NCBI RefSeq assembly: GCF_000264995.1
Contig: NW_006767439.1
Location: 1,096,805-1,160,804 of the forward strand
DNA: 64,000 bases
Origin: Punctularia strigosozonata HHB-11173 SS5
Taxonomy: Eukaryota; Basidiomycota; Agaricomycetes; Corticiales; Punctulariaceae
Reading direction: 5' to 3'
A model generated the notes under the pieces. That model ran no database searches and was not told where the DNA came from. It worked only from the letters and a program-made list of their open reading frames with translations. Of the stretch, positions 12,548 to 25,164 are shown piece by piece. Every line of letters starts with the position of its first letter. Within the stretch, counting starts at the first letter, position 1. The position numbers were made by a program, and so were the translations under genes.

Positions 12548-12853
12548 TACTGTGCACGACAACATGTCACCACAATGTTCGCATTGTCCACTCCAGTGTC
12601 GTTTCGCACGTCGTACGTCGTCCGAAAACGGATTCGACATACAGTGAGATAAGACACGCAGAATAATTTCCAGAGGTCACACCGGTTGGACGTCCAAACT
12701 GAGAGAAATGGCGAAAAGAAAAATCAATAAAATACGGTACAATACAGCGAGTACAAAGGCAACCGAATGCGAGAAGACACAGCCCGCTTGACTAACTCTC
12801 GCGGTACTGAATAGTGGGTATGCACACCCGAGGAGCTACAGAGTAGAGCCTAC
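12548..12853. other. convergent intergenic stretch HOM6 / H2B
   Basis: Both flanking genes end here (HOM6 on plus, H2B on minus). The sequence has AATAAA-like A-rich stretches near 12717-12733 that fit 3' ends. No gene seen. Confidence 0.5.
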
Positions 12854-13816
<963 letters not shown>

Positions 13817-14104
13817 ATGGTAAGTAATTCGCTTCGCCTGTCCGCGTCGAGGACTTCGAGCTGACTCAGACGCGAACCCTTCTAGTCTGGAAAGGGCAAA
13901 GCTGGCAAATCTTCCTCTGGCAAGGCCGGCTCTGGCGACGCCAAGACGCAGTCGCGCTCTGCTCGCGCTGGTCTCCAATTCCCGGTCGGCCGTATTCACC
14001 GTCTCTTGAAGAAGGGCAACTATGCCCAGCGCGTCGGTGCTGGTGCTCCTGGTACGTCGACTTCACATCCGTTTATTGAACCAGTGTTTGACTTCGGGTT
14101 GCTT
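13817..14104 (+). pseudogene. histone H2A, truncated by assembly gap (left copy)
   Basis: The start codon exon (13817-13819), the first intron, exon 2 and the second intron up to the run of Ns are identical to the intact H2A at 14921. The remaining exons are missing because the contig ends. I regard it as an assembly artefact rather than a biological pseudogene. Confidence 0.85.
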
Positions 14105-14336
14105 NNNNNNNNNNNNNNNNNNNNNNNNNNNNNNNNNNNNNNNNNNNNNNNNNNNNNNNNNNNNNNNNNNNNNNNNNNNNNNNNNNNNNNNNNNNNNNNN
14201 NNNNNNNNNNNNNNNNNNNNNNNNNNNNNNNNNNNNNNNNNNNNNNNNNNNNNNNNNNNNNNNNNNNNNNNNNNNNNNNNNNNNNNNNNNNNNNNNNNNN
14301 NNNNNNNNNNNNNNNNNNNNNNNNNNNNNNNNNNNN
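14105..14336. other. assembly gap (232 N)
   Basis: A run of 232 unknown bases. Because the sequences on its two sides overlap by 872 bp, the true gap is probably negative, meaning no sequence is missing. Confidence 0.97.
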
Positions 14337-14570
14337 TCAGCCACGATATCGCGCGAAACCATGTAGTTCGAACTCACCCTTGTAGATGTAGGACGAGTAA
14401 GTCTCCTTGCGGACCTTACGGCGCTTCTTGTCCTTGGACTCGCCGTCGCCAGAGGTCGTCTTGCTGGTCTTCTTCGCCGCCTTCTTCTCCGTGGTCTTGG
14501 CAGGCGCCTTAGACGCGGTGGAGGTGGAGGCAGGAGCCTTGCCGGCAGTAGAAGCGGGTTTCGGGGCCAT
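14337..14570 (-). pseudogene. histone H2B exon 1 fragment (right copy)
   Basis: Exon 1 of H2B (14570-14378) plus the first part of its intron, identical to 13466-13233, then cut by the gap. Exons 2-4 are absent on this side. It is an artefact of the unmerged contig overlap and not a second H2B gene. Confidence 0.85.
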
Positions 14571-15208
14571 TGCGATTTAGTGGGCGGGTTGGCGAGGAGA
14601 GTTGAGTGTTGATAGTGCCGGCAAGGAGTCGGTGGTGGGCGATGGACGAGTAGCGTTGACGAGGTCGAAAGCCAGAGTCCAGCTTATATACGGATCGCCC
14701 TTTGTCGTTGTTTGCAGTAGTCACGTGAGATGATATGGGCGCGTCCCGCGCTTGTTGACTCAAATCAACGGCGCAAACTCTAACGTCACGCACGCGTCTT
14801 CCCTCTTGCCTTCTCCTATAAAACCCTTCGTCTCCTAGCGTTCCGCCGTTCAACGTCTCTTTGCCCCGTACCACCCCACCCTTGTCTTACCTCTCCACCA
14901 ACCTCAACCTACACTCAACAATGGTAAGTAATTCGCTTCGCCTGTCCGCGTCGAGGACTTCGAGCTGACTCAGACGCGAACCCTTCTAGTCTGGAAAGGG
15001 CAAAGCTGGCAAATCTTCCTCTGGCAAGGCCGGCTCTGGCGACGCCAAGACGCAGTCGCGCTCTGCTCGCGCTGGTCTCCAATTCCCGGTCGGCCGTATT
15101 CACCGTCTCTTGAAGAAGGGCAACTATGCCCAGCGCGTCGGTGCTGGTGCTCCTGGTACGTCGACTTCACATCCGTTTATTGAACCAGTGTTTGACTTCG
15201 GGTTGCTT
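14337..15208. repeat. 872-bp direct repeat, right copy
   Basis: Partner of 13233-14104, beginning immediately after the Ns inside the first H2B intron and ending within the second H2A intron. See the left copy for interpretation. Confidence 0.9.
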
Positions 15209-15522
15209 AGTCTACCTCGCCGCCGTCCTCGAATACCTTGCCGCCGAGATTCTCGAGCTCGCGGGCAACGCGGCGCGTGACAACAAGAAGCAGCGAATCG
15301 TTCCCCGTCACTTGCAACTCGCCATCCGGAACGACGAGGAACTCAACAAGCTTCTCGGCGACGTCGTCATTTCTCAGGGTGGTGTCGTACCCTTCATTCG
15401 GCCTGAACTCCTCCCGACAGCGACCAAGAAGGGCGCCAAGGGCGAGTCACAAGAGGTGAGCACCTTTTTGATCCTCCCATAGGTTGTCGAACGCAGAGCT
15501 TATCGCCGATTTGCAGGTATAA
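14921..15522 (+). CDS. HTA1: histone H2A (complete copy)
   Basis: Core histone, the partner of the adjacent H2B. Exon 1 is just the ATG (14921-14923). Then come 14990-15155, 15211-15455 and a 6-nt last exon (15517-15522) coding Val-stop, giving 139 residues. The fold reads [40 protein letters not shown] and [20 protein letters not shown], followed by [13 protein letters not shown]. The tail ends GESQEV, so the SQE motif phosphorylated after DNA breaks (gamma-H2A) is present. If the last intron is retained the tail would instead read [11 protein letters not shown]. The start exon and its intron position match other basidiomycete H2A genes. Confidence 0.95.
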
Positions 15523-16063
15523 TCTTCTGGTGTCGTGCATCTGTGACGCATCGCGAGTTAGTCGCGTTGTTGACCATCGTTCCTCTTTCTTCGCTTGGCT
15601 GTTGTACAGGCTGTATTACCACTGTTTACTCTACTTATCCGATTCATTTTCCGTCTCCGTTCTGCGTTAAGTCGTCTGAGGTGTACTAGACATCTTTCGC
15701 GTCTGTCGTCCTGTTCATGGTCGCACTGTTGGTTTCTGCCGAAGTGCTCGATCCAATGCAGGATGCCTGGTGGGCACCCGCCAAGTGTATCCTGGACGCG
15801 TCTCCAGCTCACGTCTGACCGTCCAGTGGATAGCGTGTTCACCCTGCCCGGCACATCATGCAAAGATTGTAGTGGATTGATTGGACCGATCGAAGATTGT
15901 AGTAAGGCATCGATGCTGACTGATTGTGCTGATAAGATGGTCTTATAGCCGCACTTGCGTTGAGTAGGCGCTCGAATCAAATACGGGTTTTTCTTGTACT
16001 TGTACTCAACGTTCAACGCCAACCTCCCATCTTCCACCTCTCATATCTCACTCATCGCAGAAC
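15523..16063. other. intergenic, H2A 3' UTR and GST promoter
   Basis: ORFs up to 159 codons overlap on both strands here, without motifs or consistent frames. I read the stretch as H2A 3' sequence followed by the promoter and pyrimidine-rich leader of the next gene. Confidence 0.45.
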
Positions 16064-17208
16064 ATGGCTCCCGTTGGCACTCTTTACGGCCCGGCATGGC
16101 ACCCTCTCATTCAACCCGTGCGCTACCGTCTTTCTGTATATGATCGCTAGGCATCAATACCGATTTTCGCACCTCGATAGCTCAAAGCCCTCGCGGCGTA
16201 TGGCGGCCTCGAGCTTACGGCGCCCGAGTTTGAGTACGGGAAGGACAACAAGACCGTACGTCCTCCCTCGACATCAATAGCGCTGCCCTCATGTTCGCAC
16301 GCTGATCTCTTCAATTTATTTTGCAACCAGCCCGAGTTCCTCGCGAAGTTCCCCTTGGGCAAGATCCCCGCTTTCGAGGGCGCAGATGGCTTCCAACTTT
16401 TTGAGCTCATCGCCATTGCGCGTTACAGTGAGTATCCTGTTCTTCGTCCTTGTACTTGTCCCCTTCTCCGGCGCCGACGAACTAGGGTCGCGAGTTGAAA
16501 GTCAACATGATGAGACGTATACATCTTCAGTTATCCCTGTCTTAATAAACATGGTGTCGAGAATACGAAGCTCTGATTCCCTATCACTGCTTTTCCCTTC
16601 AGACTGTTCCGTTTTCACGCCCACTCATACTCTTTCACAGTCGCGTCGCAGTCACCCCAGGCGGACCTCATCCTCGGCTCGGATATCGTGACCAAGGCAC
16701 AGGTCGACCAATGGATCTCCTTCGCCCAGAAGGAGATCCTCGCCCCGCTCATCAATATCCACCAGCTCTGCAGGGGGATCATCAAGCCGTACTACAAGCC
16801 CGTAAGCGCCCCGCCCATCCTGCCTAGCAAGTGGCGTAGGCGCTGACGAACGTATGCTTAGCTCCACACGCAACAAGCCGAGGCGCAGTTCCGCGCGCTC
16901 GACGTGCTTGAAAAGCACCTCGTCGCACACACCTTCCTCGTCGGCGAGCGCATTACCCTCGCCGACATCATCCTCGCCGGCGCCATCAGCTTCGCCGTCC
17001 AGGTGCGTTTTCCCCGTCATGAACACCATAACATTGTCCTAAACGTGGTTTTCTGTAGGTCACCCTCGACCCGCCGGCGCGCGCCAAGTACCCGAGCGTC
17101 ATCCGCCACTTCGAGACCGTCATCCGCCAATCCCAGTTCGCGCCCATCTTCGGCGAGCCTAAGTACGCGGACAAGCCGCTGGCGTACACCCCTACCAAGA
17201 CCAAATAG
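16064..17208 (+). CDS. EF1B-gamma-class glutathione transferase-like protein, lacking EF1G domain
   Basis: Six exons (16064-16117, 16181-16255, 16331-16427, 16641-16801, 16862-17002, 17059-17208) give 225 residues. The thioredoxin-like N-domain starts MAPVGTLYG and includes FPLGKIPAFEGADGFQLFE, with the conserved cis-proline segment and glutathione-binding E/S region. The helical C-domain contains LEKHLVAHTFLVGERITLAD, the GST N-capping region. These match the N-terminal half of elongation factor 1B-gamma. The ORF stops right after KYADKPLAYTPTKTK, where the full-length factor continues through a linker into its C-terminal EF1G domain. Downstream sequence shows no such domain, so this is a stand-alone GST paralogue, perhaps acting in detoxification. 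Catalytic activity is unproven. Confidence 0.85.
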
Positions 17209-17495
17209 ACGATCAACATCAATGGTGTTTGTACATCTCGTCCCTTGCGCGGTGTTGTATGTGCTTTGTGTATCGGTTTTTCTACACCCAATGGAAGAAA
17301 GGGAAATGGAACGTTCGGGGCGTGCGGTTGTCAATATGAACGATCCTCGATCGACGGTGGTGTTGAGGATCTTAGAGCCGTGCATGCTCTCAAACAAAAT
17401 ACAGTATCTCATGAAAGTCGACTGTGCTGGTCTATTGGCTACAATTTTTGAACTAATCCACGATGTTACATCCTATTGCTCTACGAAGTGAGGCT
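17209..17495. other. convergent 3' intergenic stretch
   Basis: The stretch between the stops of the GST-like gene (plus) and the carboxypeptidase (minus). No gene seen. Confidence 0.5.
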
Positions 17496-19456
17496 CTACG
17501 TCGAAGACAGGCTCTGGTTGCTCATGATCTGGCTGAAGAACTGGAGTGCCGCCTGGCCGTACGCCAGGCTCCCGTACTTGTACGCCGGCACCTCGTGGCC
17601 GGCCCCGAAGATGCGCACATACGAGAACGTGCCGGCGTTCTTGAACACGCCCGTCCGGACGCCGTTCACGGTGTAGTTCGCGAAGGACTGCTTGGCGAAT
17701 TCGGATGTGAACCGGGTTTGGAGGTTGTTGACCTGTGGGACGCGCGGATAGAATGATCAGCGCCAGATCTCGTGGTTTCCGAGTGTGTAATAAGGGGCTT
17801 ACCATGGCCTCGACGCCCATATAGTTAAGGATGTAGTCGGCGTCTCCATCGTAGATGAGCGTGCGCACGCCCGAGTCGATCACCGTCTGCAGGTCGAGGC
17901 GGGAGTTGTGCATCCAATCGCCGGTGGAGGCGAAGTTGCTATACACGTCGTCATTGGTCTCCTGCCACGTAGCCTACAGGGCACCGCATCGCATATGAGC
18001 ATCTCGAATGAAACCGGGCGAATTGAGGATGCGTACATGGGCGCCAATCTTCGTGTGCAACGAGGACGAAGAGAGGTAGGACGTGATGTCGGGAGGGTAC
18101 GAGTCCGGGTTTTTGGAGAGCACATAGTAAACATCGTAGTTGCCCACGAGCGGTGAGAGGATGTTGTTGTTGCAGTACGATTGCGCGGAGGAGCAGGTCG
18201 ACGTCGAGCCGGAGTCGTAGCAGGCTTGGATCTGCGATTGCGTCAGCTAAGAATAGGGGATGACCTGGGAACATTCTCAAGTATATGTACCTTATCCTGG
18301 CAGCCGTTGGACTTGTAGTACGACGTGTTGGCAGTCTTGATAGTCGACGAGGAGACGAGCGCGTGGTACGGGTTGGAGGAGGCGTAGCTGATGTAACCCG
18401 GGTACTGGGATAGAGGATCTAGGAAATCGCATCTTAGCGCTGGGTGCTGCGCCTTATCGTCGAGAAGAGGTGCTTACCGGTCAGACCATCTCCGACTCCG
18501 AGGTACTTCAGGTTGATGGGGGTGCCGGTGACGGTCCCGTTCGCAATCGCCTTGTTCTGGTCCAGGAAGTACGCGGCGAAGGTCGGGCCGTAGTGGCCAC
18601 CGTAGGACTCTGTCCAGATGGCGAACTCGTTCTTGGCGTACTTCGAGAAGCGCGAATCGGAGAAGAAGATCTGAAGGAACTGTTATACGACAAGCATCAG
18701 TCTGTCGTCTGAGAAGAGGCGAGACTAGGTGATCACACCTTCCAGACATCGGAAGCGGCTTCTTGAGAGGTGCCGACGGTCGTGTCCCCATAGGAAAAGC
18801 CGACACCGATGGGCTGGTCAATGTAGAGCCTGTGCCGGGTGATGAATGAATTCACAGAACAATGTGAATGTGAGCAAAGAACCTACATGTTCGCCTTCTC
18901 ATTCCAGCTGTACGGGTTGAGCGCGACAGTTTTGGTATCGTTTTGGATGCGACAGGGGCCGTTCTCTTGGAAAAGGCCAATCATGGAAGAAGATCCCGGC
19001 TGTGCATTCTCGATGAGACCGACCGAACATGTGTACAGATGGTAAAGTACTTACACCACCATTCAACCAGATAGCGAGCGGCGCGGTGTCGGGATTGGAA
19101 CGGGCTTCAAAGAACCAAAACCACACGGAGTTCTTCGAGGTAAGGTCGCCGTATCCGGACGCTTGGTATACGCCCTTCGTCGTCTCTGTCATGTACAACA
19201 CGGTCAGCTCTGCTGAATACGACTTCGGCTGAGGGAATTTGGCCGCACCACAAACTCCAGAATTCTCCACTATCCGCAACGCGCCGGGAGTGTTCGCCTC
19301 CGTTGATAGCTTCGCCTTGGTCTTGACCAAGTCAACGCGAGATGCGGACTGAACATGTGAAGGCACACCCCCGAGAACGCCCTCGACGACGGGTATCTGG
19401 CCGCCGAGGACAAGCGGCGTTATCGACAACAGAGCAATGGCAACTCGGAGGATCAT
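17496..19456 (-). CDS. serine carboxypeptidase, peptidase family S10
   Basis: Secreted or vacuolar exopeptidase that removes C-terminal residues at acid pH. About seven exons on minus give roughly 520 residues. A hydrophobic signal peptide ([18 protein letters not shown]) and a propeptide precede [20 protein letters not shown]. The oxyanion segment WLNGGPGSSSM is assembled across an intron. The catalytic serine lies in [11 protein letters not shown], the aspartate in [16 protein letters not shown] and the histidine in [11 protein letters not shown]; all three are intact. [12 protein letters not shown] and several NxS/T sites are typical of the family. A TATATAA box on minus lies near 19512, about 50 nt upstream of the ATG. 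Vacuolar carboxypeptidase Y-like versus secreted forms cannot be separated here; the lack of an obvious vacuolar motif favours secretion. Confidence 0.92.
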
Positions 19457-22400
19457 GGCGTTGGAGAGGATAGCCCAGGGCTTGGACGACGACGACCACC
19501 ATCGCGATTATATAGCGATGCATTCAGGAGTTCTCGCCGGGTCGGAAGGCGGATGCAGATGGAGAGTGTATATTTGGCACACCCACCGTGCGGTTGGGCG
19601 ACTGAGGTTGATCCGAGAATCGTCTCGCTCCAGCTGTGTTCCATGCTGATCTCTCTAAGAATAGAGGGAGCACAGTGAGGACGGTATGTCGAAGGCAAGG
19701 CGAAGGTTGCCATCGTGGTCGATCAGCGGATGATGGTCGACCGAGCCACCTGCTCTCGTTCTTCTTCCTCGCGGCTTCGTTGTTATCTTCACGTTCTCGG
19801 TATCCTTAGCACGCTGTCCACCCAAGTGCCGGCCTCAAGATGGTCATCGTTTCCACCGGCAAAAAGCAGAGAAAAAACCTAGGCAGCGCCGAGGCACCGT
19901 GCATTGCTTGCGCCTTCAACGCCAAAGTTGAGCTGTATAGCCTGTATACGACCTTGCGCGATGCGGAATAATGCCAGCTTGGGTATAAAAGGTGATAATC
20001 AAATCAAACATACCCACATGCGGCCAGGAGCGACTCTTGGACTGGCGTATCTTCTGCGTTCAAGGTTACCAACGGTGCTACTCATCTCCTTACTTAAGAT
20101 CCCTCTCTGTCTTGCAGCCTTTGTGATTCGCTCAACGCTCCAAACGGACGCGCTCGTGCGCGTCGCGGGCTTCCATCAGCAATCCAGATTATCCTTGCGG
20201 AATAAATAGGATGTGATGTCCCTCATTCACTAAGGTGTTCTCTGAGGGCATTCATCGAAAGTTGGATTGGAGGCCATGATGGTTCGGGGTGCGTCGGTGC
20301 AAACTTCGGCAGCTCATGGTGTTGCTGACCAGGTACCCTGCCAGAATCGCCGTTCGACTCACCCACCAAAGCCTTTACCAACGGCCCGCTTCCGACTACT
20401 CAGCGCAGCCTTGCGAACTATCCGCCGCTCATATCGCAGGACTCAATCGCGTATGGTCCATCGAGTTGTGGGGCGCAACGACTCAGACGCGACAATTCCG
20501 AACGATTCACGGAATCCAGGCAATCTTCCGATTCTCCCTCCTCTTACGCGTAAGCGCTGGGTCAAAGGTGCTCCATGCCATATCTCCCGAAATGCGCGCT
20601 TCGGTGTGCGGGCTTTCGTACTCTTTCCTGGTCCTCAGCAACCTCCGACCAGTTCGGGATGGTCGAGCAACGATCCTCTTGCGCGTAGGGGGCACCGCTG
20701 CAACGGCGTGGCGCGCTCCTCTCGCACGTCGTCGGCCCATAGCCGCGAACGGTGGCTCAATCCAGCAATTCCACGTCCCAAAACGACCATGCCCGTCCGG
20801 CACCGACGTTTACCTTCCTTCCGGGCGGCCCGCCGCGGGCCGCGCTCAAACCTTTGCCCCGATATGTTCGCTGGAACCGCCCGCTGCACAGTACAGGCCT
20901 CCAAACATGTCTCCGATTATTCTTGCTGCTTCCTTGCACTGCAATGCGTATTTCGAGCAGAGTAGCGACTCGGAGGTCTGTTCTATCAACCCGTCCCCGA
21001 GCCTGGACGGAGATACATGGGCATGGCTGTGCTCAAGATCAAGCGGGGAAACCAATCTTGAGGGCCGTCGCAGGACAGCGCGGGCGGTCAATACTTGTGC
21101 AGGGCTCCGTCGGGGCAGTTGTTCCGTGGCGACGGCGGGCTGGTGTTCGTGTATCTCAGCGATGTGGGTGCCTCTCATGTGCCTGCAAAGGTCGGGGCCC
21201 GATGGCACCTACCATTTGGCGTGGGTGACCCTTGCGCGCGTCGGTGGTGCACCCGGGTAGCGCGGGATTATTGGAGAAAACAAAACGGATGGATATCACC
21301 GCCCCTCAAAACTTCTTTGATTTGGGGGCGTATCGTTGCTGGTTCTTTCATGATGGATATCCAACTCAGAAGGAGATCGAGAACGCCGCGCTGCGCGTTG
21401 AAGACGCAAAATTTCTTCGTGTCCAACATCTGGGCACGGGGCTGCACGGACCGGATCCCGTTTTAGGACATCGCCCAATTGCTGATTCGCTCGCAGGGCT
21501 GTTGCGGAAGGTGGAGCGTTGTGGTCGACTTCCACCTTCGTTTCTAGATGCCCTTGGATGGAGTTTGAGTCGCCTTCCCTCGGCGTCAGTCGTATGTGCA
21601 CTCCAAATTCGACGGTGCAATCATCTGGTTTGATTGCGGCGTAGCAGCATTCTGAGATTCGCAAGACGCCTAAATTTCCATCCCGGACACTTGCCCGTTG
21701 TTTCATAGGCTCGCGATATCGCTCATGGGACGAAAAAGCGGCAGCGAAGTCTCTTCCGCCGACGCCATTGCATTTGACTTTCCCATGAATCGGATGCGTA
21801 CGTACACCCATCGCTTTGCAGAATCTCTGGTGCTCCACAATCAACGGGCAACGCTATTTTTCATCCCCACATGATGACATATCCTTCCTTCGTGCCTGAA
21901 GGAGTATTGCGGGCAGAGTTTCACTCGTCATCCCTCAACGTCACCCGCATCCCTCTGAAAATTGACGATGCGACTATCATTGCCCTTTCCCTTTCGCTTG
22001 TTGCGAATCTGCGCCGTTCCAGAACCGACTCCGGGCGTTTGCTTGGGAATATGCAGCAATTGGTCTCTTATCGCCGTCCGCCTTCCTTTTATGAGGTCCG
22101 ATCAACGACGTTCCGCCCTCCCGCCCTTCCGCCATGTCCTTTGGCGGTCGAGGTTGCGGTACGGACGGCTCCGTCACCACCGCCGTCTTACCGTCCCTAT
22201 GGAACAGATGCGTGGGCTGTCGTAGCCGGATATCCTCTGTGCTCTACAGCCTACGGGCGCAGGCATCCGTGCGACGTTACCGCCCGCACCCTTGTAATGA
22301 TGGTATCGCCATTCTCTGCGAACCTCAGCAATCTATCGCTGTCCTCGCCCTGTGGGGCATACTCCAACTCAGATACCTGTTGATCAACTGTCAGTCGCAT

Positions 22401-23879
22401 CACATGCGGGCTTCGAGTGGCTGCGTGGCATGGTGGGGCATATGGACGACGCTACTACCGATGTGTTGGAAGTCCTCGTGACCGACCGCGAAAGCGAGCT
22501 CCAGAATGAACATTCTTCCAAGAACGATCTCGAGCGTCAAAACGGGCTGTACGTACGGTTCGACACCGCAGATTGTGGCCAAGCAACGATTGATCGATGC
22601 ATTGTACGGAATCTCAAGGCTGCGATATTGTGTTGCTGGCGTGGAGCTTGTTCCCGTTTCGGTGCGACGATCTGGGCCTTCGTCCAATCCGACTCCCTAA
22701 CGTTCAATTCTCGTTCCTGCCTATACAGGTGGCTCCGCTCCTTGTGTGATGGGTAATGGCAACTGTTCTGCGCATGCCATCATCATTGTACAGTGACTAT
22801 CTCCATGTACGGGAGCGACTCTCCCGCTCCTATGGAGCGCAGATGTGGATAAACTCATACAGCGGCCGAACAGCATAAGGTTTCCGCCCGACAACGAACG
22901 AGCAGGTGCCACATAAATCATCATTATACGACCTTTTCTGTGCCACGATGCTCACGATACCGGGCTTAGCGGAGAACTGGTGCAGTGCCCCTTCGGACTC
23001 CGCGAAGGCGCCGGACCCAGCGACACACCGGTTTCCAGCTTCGACCGACCTCAAACACTACGTCCGGGCCTCCGGCCCGTACACCATCGTGACGTCGTGA
23101 GTCGACATGCAAGCTTTACGATGCGAGGTTCTTGATAGAAGCGTTCGCCGTATGTTCGCAAGTTCGCCATCTTTCTACGTTGGAGTCTAGGAACCACTGG
23201 GAAGCGTGCTATGCTGCTTGTTGGTACTTCCCACCTGCGACCGCTGGTGACCCGTAGCAAGTACGTATACCGCCGATGAGCACGGGTAGTACTGCCGTGC
23301 GCGCAGAAAATCCCTTTCCCAACAGCCCGCGCAATAGGTATTGCACACAGCATTATCCGACGGGACGATGAGTCTGGAGCGCAGTCAGAGTCGGCACGGA
23401 TTACCGGAACGCGCACGTCCCCATCGCAGTCGATGATACACATTACACATTTCCTTGGTTTTAGGATCCACATAATGACTAAATGGATCGGCGACCAGAC
23501 CTTCCATTCTGGCAATCTCTGGGATCTCGGTGATGCTGGTCGGACCTCCCCTGTGGTAACTGCTCCGCCACCCGTGGTGACGGAGAAGGGGGGAACTTGC
23601 GTGACTGGTCCAGTTTCATCGGCTATGCTGGACTATGTTTGGGATGTGCGATGAATTCTCCACACGCGCTGGGCGGGTATCTCACAAAGACGTTCGTGGA
23701 GAATCAATATGGTCGGCGCAGCATCCCATAAAAAGGGACCAGCAGTGGCGAATGACGACAAAGTCATCACTGCTACTTCGACTCCTCGGCACCTCCTCCA
23801 ATACTCGACACCTCTACTACATTACCATCTACACCCTATCGGAATGGTTGCACCGCACACTTCTACATCGTCCAAAGCA
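19457..23879. other. 4.4 kb without a recognisable gene
   Basis: Many overlapping ORFs occur (largest 20289-21260 plus, 323 codons; 21296-21844 minus, 182 codons), several in all three frames of the same GC-rich stretch, so length alone is no evidence. None shows a known motif. The plus ORF 22352-22756 begins with an acidic, helix-prone segment (residues 17-46) that could be a real exon of an unknown protein, but I could not connect it. The last 200 nt are upstream of the terpene synthase. Confidence 0.35.
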
Positions 23880-25164
23880 ATGCCGTCGTACATCGTACTC
23901 CCCGACCTCCCAGCGCACTGCCCTTTCGAGGTTCGCCTCAATCCTCACATGGAAACCGCCGGCCGTGAATCAGAGGATTGGGTCGTCGATGGAGGCAACC
24001 TCGGCGCCAAACACGCCGCCAAGCTTCGCGGCGTCAAAGCACGCCTGCTCACTGCTGGTTGCTACCCTGATGCGGACTTCGACGAGTTCCGCCTGTGCTG
24101 TGATGTCATGAACTGGCTAGTGCGCAGCAAATCTTTCTCATACGATCCATGATTGTGCCGCTGACGCTCGTTGTGGAATCGTCATTATAGTTCCATTACG
24201 ACAATCTCACCGACGATATGGACCAAGCTGGAGCCCGCAATGCGGGAGACATAGTAATGGACACTATGCTTCATCCAGACACATACATATCCGATTCTCG
24301 CATCGGCAAGCTGACCAGGAGGTACGGCCAAACCATCATCACATGCCATGCTATTTTACTGAGATTGATCCGCAGCTTCTGGCTACGATTCCTCAAGATC
24401 GCATCTCCTGGCGCGCAGAAACGTGAGAACTTCACAAGCTGCAAGTGCCTAACCTGATCAGGAATTCTTCAACTCTAGGTTTCATTGACACGACTCGCTC
24501 ATTCCTTGCGGCTATCGAGCAAGAAGCGCGTGACCGGAGGGCCGGTGTCATCCCCGATCTCGAGTCGTACATCCAACAACGGAGGCATACCGGCGGCGTG
24601 CTGCCGTGTTTCATTTTAGCAGAATACGCCAGTCACCTCACCCTCCCAGATGAAGTCGTGGAGCATCCTGTTCTCAAGAATATGGCCGACGCCTCCAACG
24701 ACTTCGTATGCTGGTCCAACGTAAGCATCTACACTTTCAAACGCTGCATAGCATTCTCACATCGTTGTATTCGAATAGGATCTATTCTCTTACAATGTCG
24801 AGCAAGCCAGAGGCGATACCCACAACATCGTCATCGTCGTCATGAGGGTGAGCATATGACGAGCTCTCAAAGCTCTGAGCAGACGTTGACAATGCAACAG
24901 GAGCAGAACCTCGACCTCCAGTCCGCTATCGACGTCGTTGGGGAGATGTGCAAATCCACAATCGACCGTTTCCTTGAGAACCAGGCGCTCCTGCCGTCGT
25001 GGGGCCCGGAAATAGACGCTCAGCTGGTCCCATACGTAGCGTGCATGGCTGATTGGATCGGCGGCAGCTTGAACTGGTCCTACGAGAGCGACCGCTACAT
25101 GGGCGGCAAATCCGAAGAGGTCAAAAGGACTCGCATTGTCCAACTGTTGCCTAAGAAGGTCTGA
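23880..25164 (+). CDS. sesquiterpene synthase (class I terpene cyclase)
   Basis: Ionises farnesyl diphosphate with Mg2+ and cyclises it to a sesquiterpene. Six exons (23880-24119, 24191-24321, 24376-24422, 24479-24720, 24779-24847, 24901-25164) give 330 residues, the usual size of basidiomycete enzymes. The metal-binding aspartate-rich motif is present as DNLTDD in FHYDNLTDDMD. The NSE triad is complete: NDLFSYNVE, spliced across the intron at 24721. The C-terminal RY pair is in WSYESDRYMGG. I chose the ATG at 23880 (MPSYIVLPDLPAHCPF) because homologues begin near this PDL segment; in-frame ATGs at 23844 and 23709 would add 12-57 residues. No P450, oxidoreductase or transporter lies beside it, so no biosynthetic cluster is visible within the window. 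The product cannot be predicted. Confidence 0.93.

Noticed and set aside
13817-15522. Two separate H2A genes
   Set aside because: The left copy ends at the N gap and is identical to the right; the data fit an unmerged contig overlap.
20289-21260. 323-codon plus ORF
   Set aside because: Overlaps other long ORFs in both other frames and on minus, has no motif, and its composition looks like GC-driven open frames.
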